Positions 50,489-62,720 of a DNA stretch of 64,000 nt are shown here, in pieces. The stretch comes from Gonapodya sp. JEL0774 (taxonomy: Eukaryota; Monoblepharomycota; Monoblepharidomycetes; Monoblepharidales; Gonapodyaceae): the NCBI GenBank assembly GCA_027604505.1, contig JADIIX010000002.1, forward strand, positions 248,001 through 312,000, given 5' to 3'. The notes beneath the pieces were generated by a model. That model saw only the letters and a program-made list of their open reading frames with translations. It ran no database searches and was not told the DNA's origin. Positions within the stretch are counted from its first letter, which is position 1, and every line of letters begins with the position of its first letter. The translations under genes and the position numbers were made by a program.

Positions 50489-52204
50489 ATGCTTCACGCA
50501 TCTCCTCCTGTCACTCCGTCCCCAGTAGCTTCCGTGGCGTCTGGCGATGCGATGGAATCCCTGTGGCCGCCGCTGTCCAATTTTCTCGACGTCGTTTTCT
50601 GTCCCCAGGGGTTTGACAGGAATAGAATGGCAGTTTTCTCGCATGAGGAGCTCTACAGGTGCGTTTCTCCAGGTCGGCGAGCCCGGTAATCTCTGCGACC
50701 GTCTGACAGCTGGTCTTTTGACCTGCGAGCGGAACATCGCCTCGATCGCTTCATCTTGCACATGGGCACTTGCTTGATCTGAAACTGTGAACGATGACGG
50801 TCATATGATTCACAACTTCTCTCTTCCTGACATCAAACTCAAGATCAGTGTACACTATCTGCTGCCGAGGTCAACGTGCGGCCCTTCTTTCCACCCTCCT
50901 TGCTTACATTGACTCCGCATTTGAGCGTGCTGAACGTGATATTAACGCACCGTTCGAGATAGGTGGAGGTGGAGGCGGGGGGCTCGATCCAGCCCTTCAC
51001 GGAGTCGGCGCAGCGGCGGGAGGATGGCTGGCGAGATTTGCAAGAGCGTTGGCAGATGGCGTTAGGGCCAGTGAGGTGACGGCGCATGTGTTTGCTTACC
51101 TTGTGAGTGTCGTTGGTTGATTGATTGGCACGGGTGGCGATGACAACGCCCTGGTGAGGGAGGTCAGCGCCGTCTCCTACCATTCTACCACATCTGCCAC
51201 GACCGTTTCTTGTTTTGCTCACTCTTGCCAATCCTAGGACCGTATCCAAGTCCGCGCCACTCACCCAGCCGGACTGCGTGACTTACTACTCTCTCACTTC
51301 CAACACCGTGTTCTCTCATCTCCAGCAACTGAAGAGAAATTGTTCGTCGCACTACATCTATGGGAACGAGGGACGAGGAGTATAGCCGCAGGTGGAGTGG
51401 GAGAGGCCGGAGTGAGAGTGATTGGAGTGGACAATGATGTGGTGGGGCAGGTTGTCTGTGGTGTTTATGAGGTGTGCAAAGGTGTGTATTGATGTCGTCT
51501 TTTCTGACCTCTCGAGATATCCATGGCATGCTGGGCCTGTTTCGCGCTTCAAACGTTCCACTGATGAGTTCCGCCTCCTGGATATCCATGGAAATCCCAC
51601 CATTCCAGAAAATTTCCGCTTCAATCCTCCTCTCTTCACTCGCATGCTTCCCCTCCACAACCCACCTCTCCCTCTCCCTGCTCTGTCCGATGCTGCTGTA
51701 CTCACCTCGCAGTACGATCAAGCATTAACCCGATACAATCTTGCTGAAATTCGCCGCGATCTCGCTGAAGCTGCTGTTGCTGCTGGGTTGGGGCCTGTTG
51801 CTGGCAGTGGATCTGGCGGCGTCCCGGACAGCAGTGAGAGTGCAGTAACGAGGGCGTTCGGGGGTGCCAAGAGGACGGCAGCAGAACGTAGTGCAGAGAG
51901 TCCGCAGGGCGCTCGCCGACATCCAGGGGTCGGTGGCGGGAGCGGTGGGACTGGTGGGCATTCGGGGCGGGACGAAGGAAAAATTGTGAAAAAGAGGAAT
52001 GTTGCCGCTGTTGGAGGAGTTGACTTGGTTGCCCCTGCTGTGGCGAGGGATGTGACAGAGGAGCCGATAGTGGCTGGTCCAATGGAGCCTTTGAAACGGA
52101 GTAATGTGACGAGGGGAGATAGGAGTGGGTTGGCTGTGAGGAGTAGTCAAGGGGATGGTGATGTGATTGATCTGGGCGAGGAAGATGCCCATATGCAAGA
52201 TTAA
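50489..52204 (+). CDS. Cullin N-terminal-repeat protein, CACUL1-like
   Basis: ATG 50489 opens MLHASPPVTPSPVASVASGD. The first exon ends FSHEELYR, and an intron (about 50659-50844) joins it to SVYTICCRGQRAALLST. FSHEELYRSVYTICC resembles the start of the cullin repeat and of CACUL1 (CDK2-associated cullin domain protein). A helical stretch (LAYIDSAFERAERDI, WLARFARALADGVRASEV) follows, then DRIQVRATHPAGLRDLLLSH and LFVALHLWERGTRSIAAGG, consistent with the all-helical cullin fold. The 3' exon has TSQYDQALTRYNLAEIRRDL, near where CACUL1 proteins end, then a G/S/R-rich tail (GARRHPGVGGGSGGTGG) and an acidic finish (VIDLGEEDAHMQD). No C-terminal cullin homology domain or NEDD8 site is present, so it is not a scaffold cullin. 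Alternatives are a diverged APC2 or other cullin-repeat protein. Confidence 0.5.
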
Positions 52205-52907
52205 GGAAGGTGTTATTGGAGATGGACACAATTAATTTTTTCGTTTAGCAATCCTAACATGACCAATTTTTACCCATGTTTTATGCATGCAATAATGATA
52301 TTACATAACTGGCTATTGAAGATCCAGATCATGCGATGAGTTACATGAAGGAACATCAAAAGGAAACATCTGATATGCCTGCAGATATTACCACAATACC
52401 ACAATGGACAAGGCTCACTCCCATGGTCACTAGTATTTTGAAAGTGAACTTCGTCGGGGGTCGAATGTGAACCTCTTTTTGTAATTTGCTCAGAATGAGC
52501 AATTCCCTATTCATGGACCATTCTTCGAATCAACCGGTTTAGCCTGCCTCTAATTGAGGTTTTCGTCGTCGTTCTCATTGTCTAGCTACTGTAGACTATC
52601 AAATGATATGGCAATATCCATCATCACATAAGCATCTTTCAAATTGTCCGCGCACCTACAAGTGACAGAGCTGATTCTGGGGAGACAACGTTATTGCTTT
52701 TTCCTCCCAAAGGTCAGCTGGTCACTCCCAGCGCCGTCAGCTCCCCACTGTAACTTCGACCATCGATTTGAGTTTCGCATCGAATTACACGGGCTTTGAG
52801 GACCTTAAGCCCTTGTTCTTAAAAAACAACAGTCGCCTTCGCACAATTTATTGACAGATAATTTGTGTTGTTTGCAAACACAATCAGCACCCCCTCTTGA
52901 CAGACTG
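52205..52907. other. AT-rich intergenic stretch before the Helitron-like remnant
   Basis: About 700 bp, visibly more AT-rich than its surroundings, without a long frame on either strand. It holds the 3' end of the cullin-like gene and possibly the edge of a mobile element. I found no terminal inverted repeat, target-site duplication, tRNA or other structure by eye. Confidence 0.4.
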
Positions 52908-53649
52908 ATGGGTCGCAAGCGGAAACGACAACTGGCGACAGCGAGACCACCGAACAAAACGAACAAAACGAACAATCGGACGCTTCCGCATCCGGAAGAG
53001 CGCACCCTCTCGTTGTCTCCGTCACCACCTGACGGATTGGATAGGGCCACCAGAGGAAGTGAGATCGCTGGAATAACACAACAAAGAGGGCAAATTTTAC
53101 AGTGAGTACTTTGTGCCCGCGATTTTCAGTGGATACATTCATTTTGAAGTTTGTTCGCTACCAGCCATCTCGCCGAACATCACCTCTGAACAGCAATTCC
53201 ACTTGCATCAATTCAATTCTCTTATTCGCGATATAACGAAATCAAAAGAAACTTGCACCGTGTGTGGACAACTGTTTGCTCAAGGCGCTGATGATAAAGA
53301 CATTGAACTCGGAGGGCCTCGTTGGAAACGTGTTCGTAGTTCTCTCTCTCTACGAATCACAACAAGTGAAGCCCTAAAAAATCACTGGAGCTACAAAGAT
53401 CACCCAGCCGCTGCAGATTTGAATGGATTGGTACTTGATAGGCACGGATTTGTCCGGCCAAGTTTGATGCCCACAAAAGACTTGAGTGCACCCATGCAAG
53501 GTCGTGGAAAACAGAAACAGAAAGAAATCACTCCTGAAAATGCTACGTACAAATGGTTGCTCATAAATTGCTCTGGTTGTTACAAAGACATTTTACAAAA
53601 TGAAATTTGTCCTAGCAAATGGACTGTTCCGAGGACCATCTGGAAGTGA
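52908..53649 (+). pseudogene. Probable Helitron-like element remnant (DUF6570-type N-terminal region)
   Basis: ATG 52908 opens MGRKRKRQLATARPPNKTNK, a basic start of the kind seen at the front of many fungal transposon proteins. An intron at about 53101-53134 joins to HGYIHFEVCSLP. The rest is continuous: KSKETCTVCGQLFAQGADDK (Cys-x2-Cys), LNGLVLDRHGFVRPSLMP (the L-x-LD-x-x-G pattern of Helitron N-terminal regions), and CSGCYKDILQNEICPSKW (Cys-x2-Cys). In the Helitron replication proteins I know, such a CxxC pair and a (K/R)-x-P-x-(F/W)-A-x-N stretch precede the large helicase. Here the frame ends right there (VPRTIWK), so the helicase is missing. About 230 residues. The intron and intact frame mean a domesticated small protein is possible. 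Not proven. Confidence 0.38.
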
Positions 53650-53890
53650 TTGAATGTGAACAGCTGCCAATCTTGACTACAGCAGAGGAAATTGTTATTG
53701 CTAGAAACAGATTTTGCTTTGTTTCCTCTCACTCTATACATTAATACATCTTATCTTTCACATTTATACCCCACACTGACACTTATCCTTTATCCATTCT
53801 GAGCAAAAAAGCTTCGTCCGTGCTACCGCTGCGCTGGCACGACTTAGGTTTCGTATGTAATCAGAACCACTTCAAAGTCCACTTTAGGCC

Positions 53891-56800
53891 ATGGCGAAGA
53901 AGCGGGTGAAGAGGGCTACTAATAATAAAAAGGAGGAAGGCGAGAAAAATGAAACGGAAGAAGTCGCTATGGAAGTAGAGAAAGAAATCGAAGACCTTGG
54001 CAGGCGTGAAGGTGAGTTGATCAACGGGAACGATTCTGGCGCAATTCCCCTGTAGCTCTCTTGAGAAGTGATTTCCTCCTTTTCATCTTTTGGACGATCT
54101 CGGTCTACATCTTCGCCCACGGCTCTTTGACGTTGAAATCGCCTGAGAGACCATCAAGACCCAAGAAAGAAAAAATGCCCCCATCTGAGAGGCGGAATCA
54201 GGCTTACTCGACTACAGAAGTTGTTGCCAGGGCAGGTCAAGGGGAAGACTACTCTGGGCTGCCAGGTGAAGAAAGGTGGTGGCTTTGTGAAAGTTATGTG
54301 AAGATGTGAACCTCTCACCCCATCTGTTGCCATTCTTGAATATCTTCTACATGCATCACTCATTTTTCAACTCAGATCTGCCGAAGCTCCAAACCTGCCT
54401 CCACAACAACTCCATCCCCTATCGATACACCAAAGCACCTGTGGCTTTGTCTCTACTGCGGACTTATTCACTGCGGTAAATTGGACCGTAGTCACGCAGC
54501 CGCACACAGGGAAAGAGACGGTCACGATATTGCCATCAACATCAACGATTCTGGAGAGTGCTTCTGCTATGTGAGTTGAACGCAAGTCACTGTGCAAAGC
54601 GGTCGCAAGTTGAAGACACCGAGGATCAGAGGCCAGGATGGCACCATGGTATCCGTAGAGGAGCACACGCATGGACGAAATTTCAGCTCAAAGAACAAGG
54701 AGTGAGAAAGAAACCCTGTCTTCAACCAGACTGATGTCGCATGCGCCTCCACCAGGCCTGCGATGAAACTCTCGAAGCCACCATGTCTCATAACCAGATT
54801 GTTCTGGACTGCCGAGCCATGGTGAATGACGTGCTCACACCGAAGAGGCTTGGTCAAGGTGGGATTGCAACGCTTGTTGTACCTGGTGTTTCTTGTTGAC
54901 ATTCATCTGAGTCTACAGCCGCCAATTTCAAAGTGCCTCTATCCACTACCGGATCTCGCAGTTCCCATTCGAGCTCCAATTCCGCCTCTACCCCGCTCCC
55001 CGTCGTTGTTTCCTCCAAATCATTTCCATCTCCGCCTGGCCTCCGCAACCTCGGCAATACCTGCTTTTTCAACTCGATTCTGCAAAATCTCGCATATACC
55101 CGCCCATTTGTGGACCGTTTAAAGGCATACACAGATAGCGATCCTATCGTAGCATCTTCGCTGCCTCCTCTTAGCCCGCCAGGGCCTCTCACATCTGCAC
55201 TGCGTACGGTCCTCCTTTCGCTCTCCCAACCCTCAACCCAAAACATCCCCCTCACCAGCACTCAGCTCCCAACCCGCCGTACAGTGGACCCAACGACACT
55301 CCTGCGCGCTCTAGCCGCCCGCCACAAAGAATATCGGGCACTTCGCCAGCAAGATGCGCACGAAGCACTACGGAGATTACTGGACGCCTCAAGCGAGGAA
55401 GAAAAGAAGGCCCGAAGGGCTGTGGAGGCCCTGGCTGTGCATGAGGGTGGAGGACCTGAGGCAGGTGTGGACCTGACTGTCTCCAAGACACCCATTCAGT
55501 CGGCCGTAGATAGTGTTTTTGGTGTAGGAGTGGTGTCGGTTGTGGTGTGCGATGTGTGCAAGACTGTGAGTAGATATGTCAACATCTACCTTCAGCATGA
55601 AATGATCCGAGGGGCGGTGACACCTTCGAACACCCACTCTCTGGTGGCTTACTTTGCCGGAACTTTTTATCGTCACAATAGATCTCTTCTACGAGCTCAG
55701 CGGAGCTCGATATATTCCTGCCGATTGTCAAACGGAACGGTGAGATGGTGGGCTTAAAACCCGGAGCGCTTGAGGTGAGTTGTCTTGGGAGGCTGAATGG
55801 AGCTGGCGAGCGACTGATCAGACTGAACAAACGATTCTTGGATTCTGTCATGATAGAATCCCTGGAACAAGAAACGACGAAAGGTATTTGGTTGCTTCAA
55901 CGACCAGTGCAACGCGAAGACTCAAATAATCAACTCGGGATGGCAACTATCAGGCTGCCGAACACTCTCGTGAAGGGTTACACCCAGATTCCAACGCCGC
56001 AGGTTCTTCATTTTCAGGATGTGGAATCGATGTGTCCTGCGTATCCCCCGAAGCCGCCGCCGATGAAATGTACGGCGCCTATTCGCACTATGCTCCAATC
56101 AATCTTCCCCCGCGTGCACCTCAACAACATCCGCCACCCGTTGAAAACTCCCGCAACGTTGCCCCACCTGATCCTGCCCACCTGCGTCGTGTAGCTTTGC
56201 TCACCCGCGTGGTTTCATGCCGGTCGTCCAGCAACCCGGCCATCCAACCAGCCAATCTCGAGGATGTCAGTCTCTCTGGTTGCTTGGAGAGGTTTTTGGC
56301 AACGGAGAGGCTGGAAGGAAGCGATGGGTACGCTTGTGAGGCTTGTTGGAAGGCTCAATATCCCGAGTGGCAGAAGGAGGAGGATGGACCTGTGCGGGGA
56401 GTGCCGAATGGAAAGATCCTTGATGCTGCACCCGAATCAATCTCTAGAGACAGTGATGTGGAGAAAACCGGAACGTGGGCTGCTCCAACATCGAAGAAAC
56501 CCCCACCGATTCTCCGCTCTGCCACAAAGCGGCTTCTGTTGCTCGATCCCGCCCCAGAGGTTCTGGTCGTAGGTCTTAAGAGGTTCCAAACGTTATGGAC
56601 AGGTCGGACATCGAAAATCCAGGAGTGGGTAGAGTTTCCTGAGAGGTTGGATTTGGAGGGATGTTTTGTCGCGGAAGCGGAGTTGGCTGGAAGTGCTGCT
56701 ACTAGGGACGTGATGGGGGCGAAAGTTGGAGCCGGAGCACAAATGGGCCCAAAGAAGGCGAACGCCACTGCATTGAAGGTGAGCGGTATGGTGAATGGTG

Positions 56801-57273
56801 TTCATCCATTTCCAGACAGTGACGGGGAAAGTGACACGCAAGAAGCTCCTCCGGCGGCGGAGACAAGGGCGCACGTTGTGGCGTCAACAGAGGATGAGAC
56901 TAAGGAGACTAAACGCATCGTGCAAACTGAAATCGGACTTGCCTCTCCCTCCAAGAAGAAACGGAAGAAGAAAAAGAAGACTGGTGTAACACAGCCCAAG
57001 CCGGTGTATCGGCTGTATGGCGTGGTGGTTCACTCGGGGTCCACACTTGGATTGGGCCACTACGTTGCGTATGTGCGGGCTCGGCTGCCTCATGAACCCA
57101 AGGAGCAGTTTGGGACCGAAAAGGCCAACGTTACTTCTGCCGGGGAGGAGGAGGAGAAGGGGGTGGAGGAGAGATGGGGTTGGATATACGCGTCAGACCA
57201 TATGACAAGAGAGAGCTCTTGGGAGGAGGTGAGGATGGCGCAGGCGTTTTTGCTTTTCTATGAGAGGGAATGA
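53891..57273 (+). CDS. USP16: Ubiquitin carboxyl-terminal hydrolase, USP16/USP45 type
   Basis: Cysteine deubiquitinase. ATG 53891 opens MAKKRVKRATNNKKEEGEKN, a basic-acidic start. After small exons comes a UBP-type zinc finger (about 54420-54570 and after an intron): WLCLYCGLIHCGK, a series of His residues (RSHAAAHRERDGHDIA) and CFCYACDETLE. The intron at about 54571-54762 splits the finger. The catalytic domain follows: Cys box GLRNLGNTCFFNSILQNL (~55040) and QQDAHEALRRLL (~55345). A Zn-ribbon-like CDVCKTVSRY and YACEACWK come later (~56335). Then VLVVGLKRFQTLWTG (QQDAH and KRF motifs) and the His box GSTLGLGHYVAYVRAR (~57040). The C-terminal WGWIYASDHMTRESSW and AFLLFYERE are typical. A low-complexity insert (KKKRKKKKKT) sits before the His box. 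An intron-spanning region at 55580-56030 is approximate. Confidence 0.88.
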
Positions 57274-57713
57274 TGGTTGTGGTCGTTAAGCACGTTTCCT
57301 GTGTACGAATATCGTAAAAGTTGAACTAACTGAGGACTCAATCTACTACACAATGATCAAAGAGATTTTTTTGAAGTTATTGCTAGATTTATCCATTTGT
57401 TCCATTCGTTTGCAGCACTGGGGGTTCGGCATACCTTTGTTACTCCATTCAACACAAAACGAGCAAATTCCTTTAGGCTTGTGGACTTTCCATTCCTGTC
57501 GCAATTTCTCATCGATATAATAAATCTTATATATAATGTTCTCGGGGCACCACATTCTTGGATTGGATCTTCAGCCAGCAAACGAAGCCTTGCTGGTATT
57601 TTTGAGGACAATGGGACTCGCCGTCTGCTGATAATTTTCAGACGTTTAGACTATATTAACAATTACGTGAGGCAGAAGAAATACAATGTAATCGTGAATA
57701 TTCACATTTATGC
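57274..57713. other. AT-rich convergent intergenic region
   Basis: About 440 bp between two convergent stop codons (USP at 57273 and kinase at 57714). It is more AT-rich than its neighbours and should hold both 3' UTRs. An apparent frame at 57397-57834 (+) mostly shadows the kinase tail. I see no RNA gene or repeat. Confidence 0.45.
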
Positions 57714-60700
57714 TCAAGCGTCAACCACATCGGCCGGAGCAGTCGAAATGTCCCCAAAACCTGCCCCTCCCTCATACACAGCCACGTCGATGTCGTCACT
57801 AAACTCATCCTCATCATCCTCATCACCAGTATAGTCTGAATCATCTGTCTCGTCGTCCACAACCACGTCGTCCTCGCTCCCCAAAATCGTACTGCTGTCG
57901 TCGTCGTCGTACTCGGCTCTTTCGGCTGCTTTGCGAGCTTCATACTCGCGGAAGTTGAAATTCTCGTCCACCACACAAAATGGGTGATCTAGCAATTCAC
58001 TCGCAGTTGGTCGCGATTCGGGATCCCTACCAGTCAACAATAGGTTGAGTCATTATGTGGAAATGTTGTTGCAATTTCCTCCAACTCACGAGAAGCATTT
58101 CTTCAAGAAGTCTTTAGCTTCAGGAGACAGACTGTCCGGAATCGGTGGCTGTGCATTCGGTTGGCCAAGCTGGGAATTCAAACTCAACCGATGAGGACCT
58201 GGAACCCTGAAACATTCTATGCACGCAGTTTTCACTCACTTTGTACAGCACCGTTACCTCTGAAATTTCGTCGTGCCGTTGTCGCCAAGGGTGGTGGCCA
58301 GTGAACATTTCAACTGTCAGAGCTCCCAAACTCCATATGTCGACTTTGGCGCTGTATCCTTTCCCTTTAATGACTTCTGGCGCCATCCTAATTGGGTTTT
58401 TGTCCCACGAAACACAAGTATCGTCTTATAAACTGTGGTTTTGCACGATCGTGAAAAGCGAGAGCAACCAACCAAAATACGGATCCTTGAAGAGACATGC
58501 GTGAGTTGTACTTGTACGCCTCCATATCTGCCATCCGAACGGAGTGATTAGCCCACAAGCATTGATGCGAGGATGACCAGGAGCAATATTGGGAAGATTC
58601 CATGATTCACCAACCATTCTTCTTCGAAATGCCGAAGTCGGATATCTTTGCAAACCCATCCTCGTCTACCAAGACTGCAAATCGCGCGTACGCGTTATGA
58701 GCCCGAAACATCATAGGCAGCAACACCGTCTTTCAACCCACTGTTAGCACCTTTGATATCCCGATGAATGATGCCGCGAGTGTGCAGATACTCTAACCCA
58801 CAGAGAATCTGCGCGACAAAGCTTCGAACCAGAGCTTCCTCGAATTTGCCTATTTTGGATAGCATTGAAGATATGGAGCCACCAGAAACATACTCCAGGA
58901 ATACGTTGAGTGTTGTGTCGGTGCCTTCGCAGCCTGGTGAATCACATCAAATTTGTCATATAGGTTATGGATACCCATGGGACAGTGCTCCACTAAACAT
59001 CAGCTCACCAAGATACCGAACAATGTTCTGATGATCTAGCTCAGACAAAAACCGTATCTCGTTGATGAGCGCGGATATCTGAGGACGCTCAAACTGCAAG
59101 TTAGGTGTTATCTTTGGAGGGCAAGAACGCACGTACTGACGAGTTTCTGTCGTTTCGACGTTAGGGCTTCAGCCTGGTTACCTAGGCTCCGTGGAGGTAT
59201 CAACTCCACCTGCTTCACGGCAACCAATCCCCATTGTCTCGTGATGCCCAGATAGACAGATCCGAAGCTTCCTTTCCCAATTAAGACACCCCGCTCCCAC
59301 TTAACGTGATGAAGACTGCTCTCAATGCCTGCTAGGTAGTTCGGTTGTGGTGGCTGCAGCTTTATCGATCCCAATTCAGCTGTGGCGGGAGCGTCACGAT
59401 CTTCAACCGCCGGTTCGGCAGCACCAAGTCGAATGACTGTTCCGCTTGCTGGAATAAGTAAAGTTGGACGCTGATTTTCCTTACTGATTGGTGGAATTGT
59501 AGTGCGCTCGGCATCGCCGCCCGCCAAATCGGAGTGCTGTTCCTGTGCGGAAACTGTGACGGTCACACCGTCGGCCACCCCAATCCCATCTTTGTCTAGA
59601 GTGACTCCACCTGACTCAGACTTCTGTTGGTCCAACGTAGATCTCTCCGTGCCAGATATTGAAGATGATGAGCGAGCGCTCGTGTGACTGATCCCGCTCA
59701 CAACACTGGCCGCATCAGAATTATCCAGAGAAGCAACTTGCAAATCTAGTTCCTGTGGAATTCCTGACAGACCGTCCTTTGCTGATGGGTCCCTGACGCG
59801 AAGAGAGTTGGTGTCTGGCTCGGGCGGGCCCTCTTGAATTGCATTCAAAGGAGTTGGCGAGCTCAATCGAAGTGAGGACGTAACGTCATCTTCCGAATAG
59901 TGACGATCCAGTGAGGGAAACTTCTGATCCGCTACATGTGGTTGTTGTGGGGGTCCTTGCGCATACCTTCCCTGTCTTTGAAGACTTGTACGTCTCGAAA
60001 TAACCTCTTGCAAAGGTAGTGGCTTCTTCTCACGCCTTCTAGTGATATTGTCAATCACGTATGTGCGTAGAGTTGTGTGCCGTCCAAACTGGGAGCTGCT
60101 CTGATCAGCCGAGTCAGATACCGGGCGTTGAGGCTCCGGCGGAGTGGATTGAGCCGCTGGTTCATGCACAGGGCTCGACTTACGCCGCACAACCGTTGTC
60201 TCGCCCTGAGACACGCCAAGTTCGGGAGTAGTAATTGGGAAAGGCGCAGTCGTTGTCTGAAGCTCCTCGGCACCTGTTGCTATACCGGTTACACTCGGCA
60301 TGTCGTCTGCAGGCTTGTCAACATCTACGCCAGGGAAATACAATGGCAGATTATCTGCAATGAGATCACTGTTTGGACGGTCATTGAAAAGTTGTCGCGA
60401 TCGTCGTGTGGTGCGTGACCTGTCCAAGCTTGCGGTCCCGGGATACTGCTCCGCCCCGAACGACGCTCCACGCTGAAACGAAGGATACCGAGACGCTGTT
60501 GCGGAAGCATTCTTCTGGCTGCCGGAGCGATCCACCGGATATCCGCGATCATCATAGCCTTCCACTCTTGCTGCCCACTGACTGGAATAATCAGGGTTGT
60601 TGATGTCATTTGTTGGAACGCTTCCTTTGCGTGACCCAGTAGCACTCTGGTATAATACATTCGAGCTTACTGTGGTGAGACTGGGCGTCGTCTTCCGTGC

Positions 60701-62588
60701 GAGAGTCTGTTGAAGGGAGTTGGGACCCGCTCGGTTCTCCAGCGATTCTACCCTTTCCAAAAGCGATTCGCGAAGATTCTTAAGACTTTTTGCCGGCCTT
60801 ACAGCACCGTCTGCCGCCTTTGCGCGTCCTTTGCCCTTGGTGGTCGTCTTCCCACTCCTTCCTCCGTTAGAGTTTCGATTCCGATCACGGATGAGTAGTT
60901 GCAGACTATTGTAGTCCGGTGGATTATCTATTCGCGCAAGCACAAGGGAAGCACGAGCAGGGTGCGAAGGGTCTGAGCAGATGTCAAGAAGCTCGGCATC
61001 GGAGAGGAGGTGCGCTGTCGACGTGATGTTGCTCCGTTACAAAGACTAGTCAACAAACGTAGACACTAGCGAGAATAACCCACCAAACTTCCGTTCACCG
61101 TCAGGTATCCAAAGCCCGAAAGAATTTCGCTGTGATGGGTCTACGTTGCACTTTGCACTGATGCGATCGCGGATGTATGATATGTCCCTTAGGTCATCAA
61201 CCCGGATGTAGTGGGACTCCATTAGAGCTTCTGCATCTGTTGCGTATACTCGAATGCATTTCTTCAAAGTATTTCGTGTAAGTGAGTGATTCCAGAGTAG
61301 TCTGGAATTAGGGACCACAAACTCACGGACAAAATTTCCGGTCCTGCCTTTGGTGGAGCACGGTTGGAGCCATTTGCCGTGGTACGCTTTGTTAGACCTT
61401 CAGTCTTCTTCATAAAACCCCCGATGAAATCGCTCTGAGATCCCATCTTTGTCAAAGACGGTTCCTGTGGATCCTTCGAGCACAAATATGCCTTCAGCCA
61501 CCCCACCTTACGCCACGTTAGAGTCTTTTCAGAAACAGATTTACCTTGAGTGCAACATATCGTGATGTCCTCCCAAGAGTAGGGTCCATCTCCTGCATCT
61601 GTGTCAAGTCCTGGCTGACTCTTCCAGGTGCATGATTCATGGCTCGAATCGAGCTCGACCTCGGTGTGATGATAGGAGGTAGCTGTACACCGTCATTTAC
61701 TCGCCGTCCTCGCAGTGATGTAACTCGGGTGGGAAGGGTCACCACCGCCTGCACGCTGCCACCGTTACCCGAAGCACGAGTTGACGCATACTCCCAACCA
61801 CCAGAAGCGTAAGCCGTTACCGTAGAAGACGCAACGCTTGAGCGGTCTGAAAACTGTCGCATGGTGTCACTCGAATCCGTCGATCCGTCCCGCTGCGATG
61901 AGCCTGTTGCGCTCGCCGCAATATTGGCACGAGGAGAGCTTAGCCGTGCTCCTTTGGAGCTCGATCGCAATGGCCGAGGTGCTCGTGGGGACCGTGGCGA
62001 TTGCGGGGCGGCAAGGGACCGTTGCACCAAACTACTATCCCTTTCCCGTGGGTTAATGTCGGTGTCACGCTCCGCAGAGTAGGTTGCAAGGGATTCACCA
62101 AGACTCGCCGTTCTTGGACCAGCTACAACATGCGGAAAAAGGAAACCTTCGGCGCTTCGTGGTCCCTCTCCGTCGGATGGTGTTGCGGACGGTGGTCCGC
62201 TGGGTTTGAGAGATGTGACTTTCAACTTTTTGATAGCGTTTATGATCCTCGCTCTATCCCCAACAGTGTGGATGTTCATTTGTTTGAGAGAATCGTAGCC
62301 GAGATCCAGTAAGATGATTCCTGTGATGTTGTTCACTGGTGAAACCAAGCACAATTGGTCCACAGCGATCGGAGAGCGACGTGAGCCAACGCAGTTTCGA
62401 TGATTGGACAGGTTGAGTCAAAAAATGGATGCAAATTGTCATGGTCCCATGCTTTACTCACTGATGAAAGCCTGCTTCCACTTCCCCAGTCCGTGCTCCT
62501 CCAGCCAGGAGCCAACCTCCGTCTCCCCCCATTGCTGGATGCCTGCAAGATCGTTTATCACGAATCCCGGAATGTCTCGAACAGTCAT
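57714..62588 (-). CDS. STE11: STE11-type MAP kinase kinase kinase with SAM and RA-like domains
   Basis: MAPKKK that phosphorylates a MAPKK in pheromone, stress or filamentation signalling. The likely start is ATG 62588 ([16 protein letters not shown]). The SAM domain follows ([20 protein letters not shown], then after an intron [20 protein letters not shown] and [14 protein letters not shown]; 62540-62240). Next is a disordered S/R-rich region, then a Ras-association-like part ([20 protein letters not shown], ~61250-61080). A long S/T-rich exon (59108-60943) follows. The kinase domain reads [27 protein letters not shown] (~58765), SDFGISKKN (~58640), [20 protein letters not shown] (~58380) and [12 protein letters not shown] (~58000). 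A D/E-rich tail ([17 protein letters not shown]) ends at 57714. The SAM domain argues for Ste11/Byr2 rather than Bck1. The acidic tail is unusual for Ste11. Six or more introns. Confidence 0.82.
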
Positions 62589-62720
62589 GGCGGGGCCAGG
62601 AGTGATCTGGCTCCACACACCGCATACAATTGGCCTCCAACGAACAACAGATACCTAATGTATCATCACGAATTTCTAGACTTTACAAATCTCGACGCTT
62701 GGTTTAGTCAAACTAATTAC

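Noticed and set aside
57397-57834. 145-residue plus-strand frame in the USP-kinase interval
   Set aside because: AT-rich 3' UTR sequence running into the antisense of the kinase's acidic tail; no domain visible.
59500-60660. Several long antisense frames across the kinase's S/T-rich exon
   Set aside because: They overlap a single continuous 611-codon frame on the minus strand that leads directly into the kinase domain.
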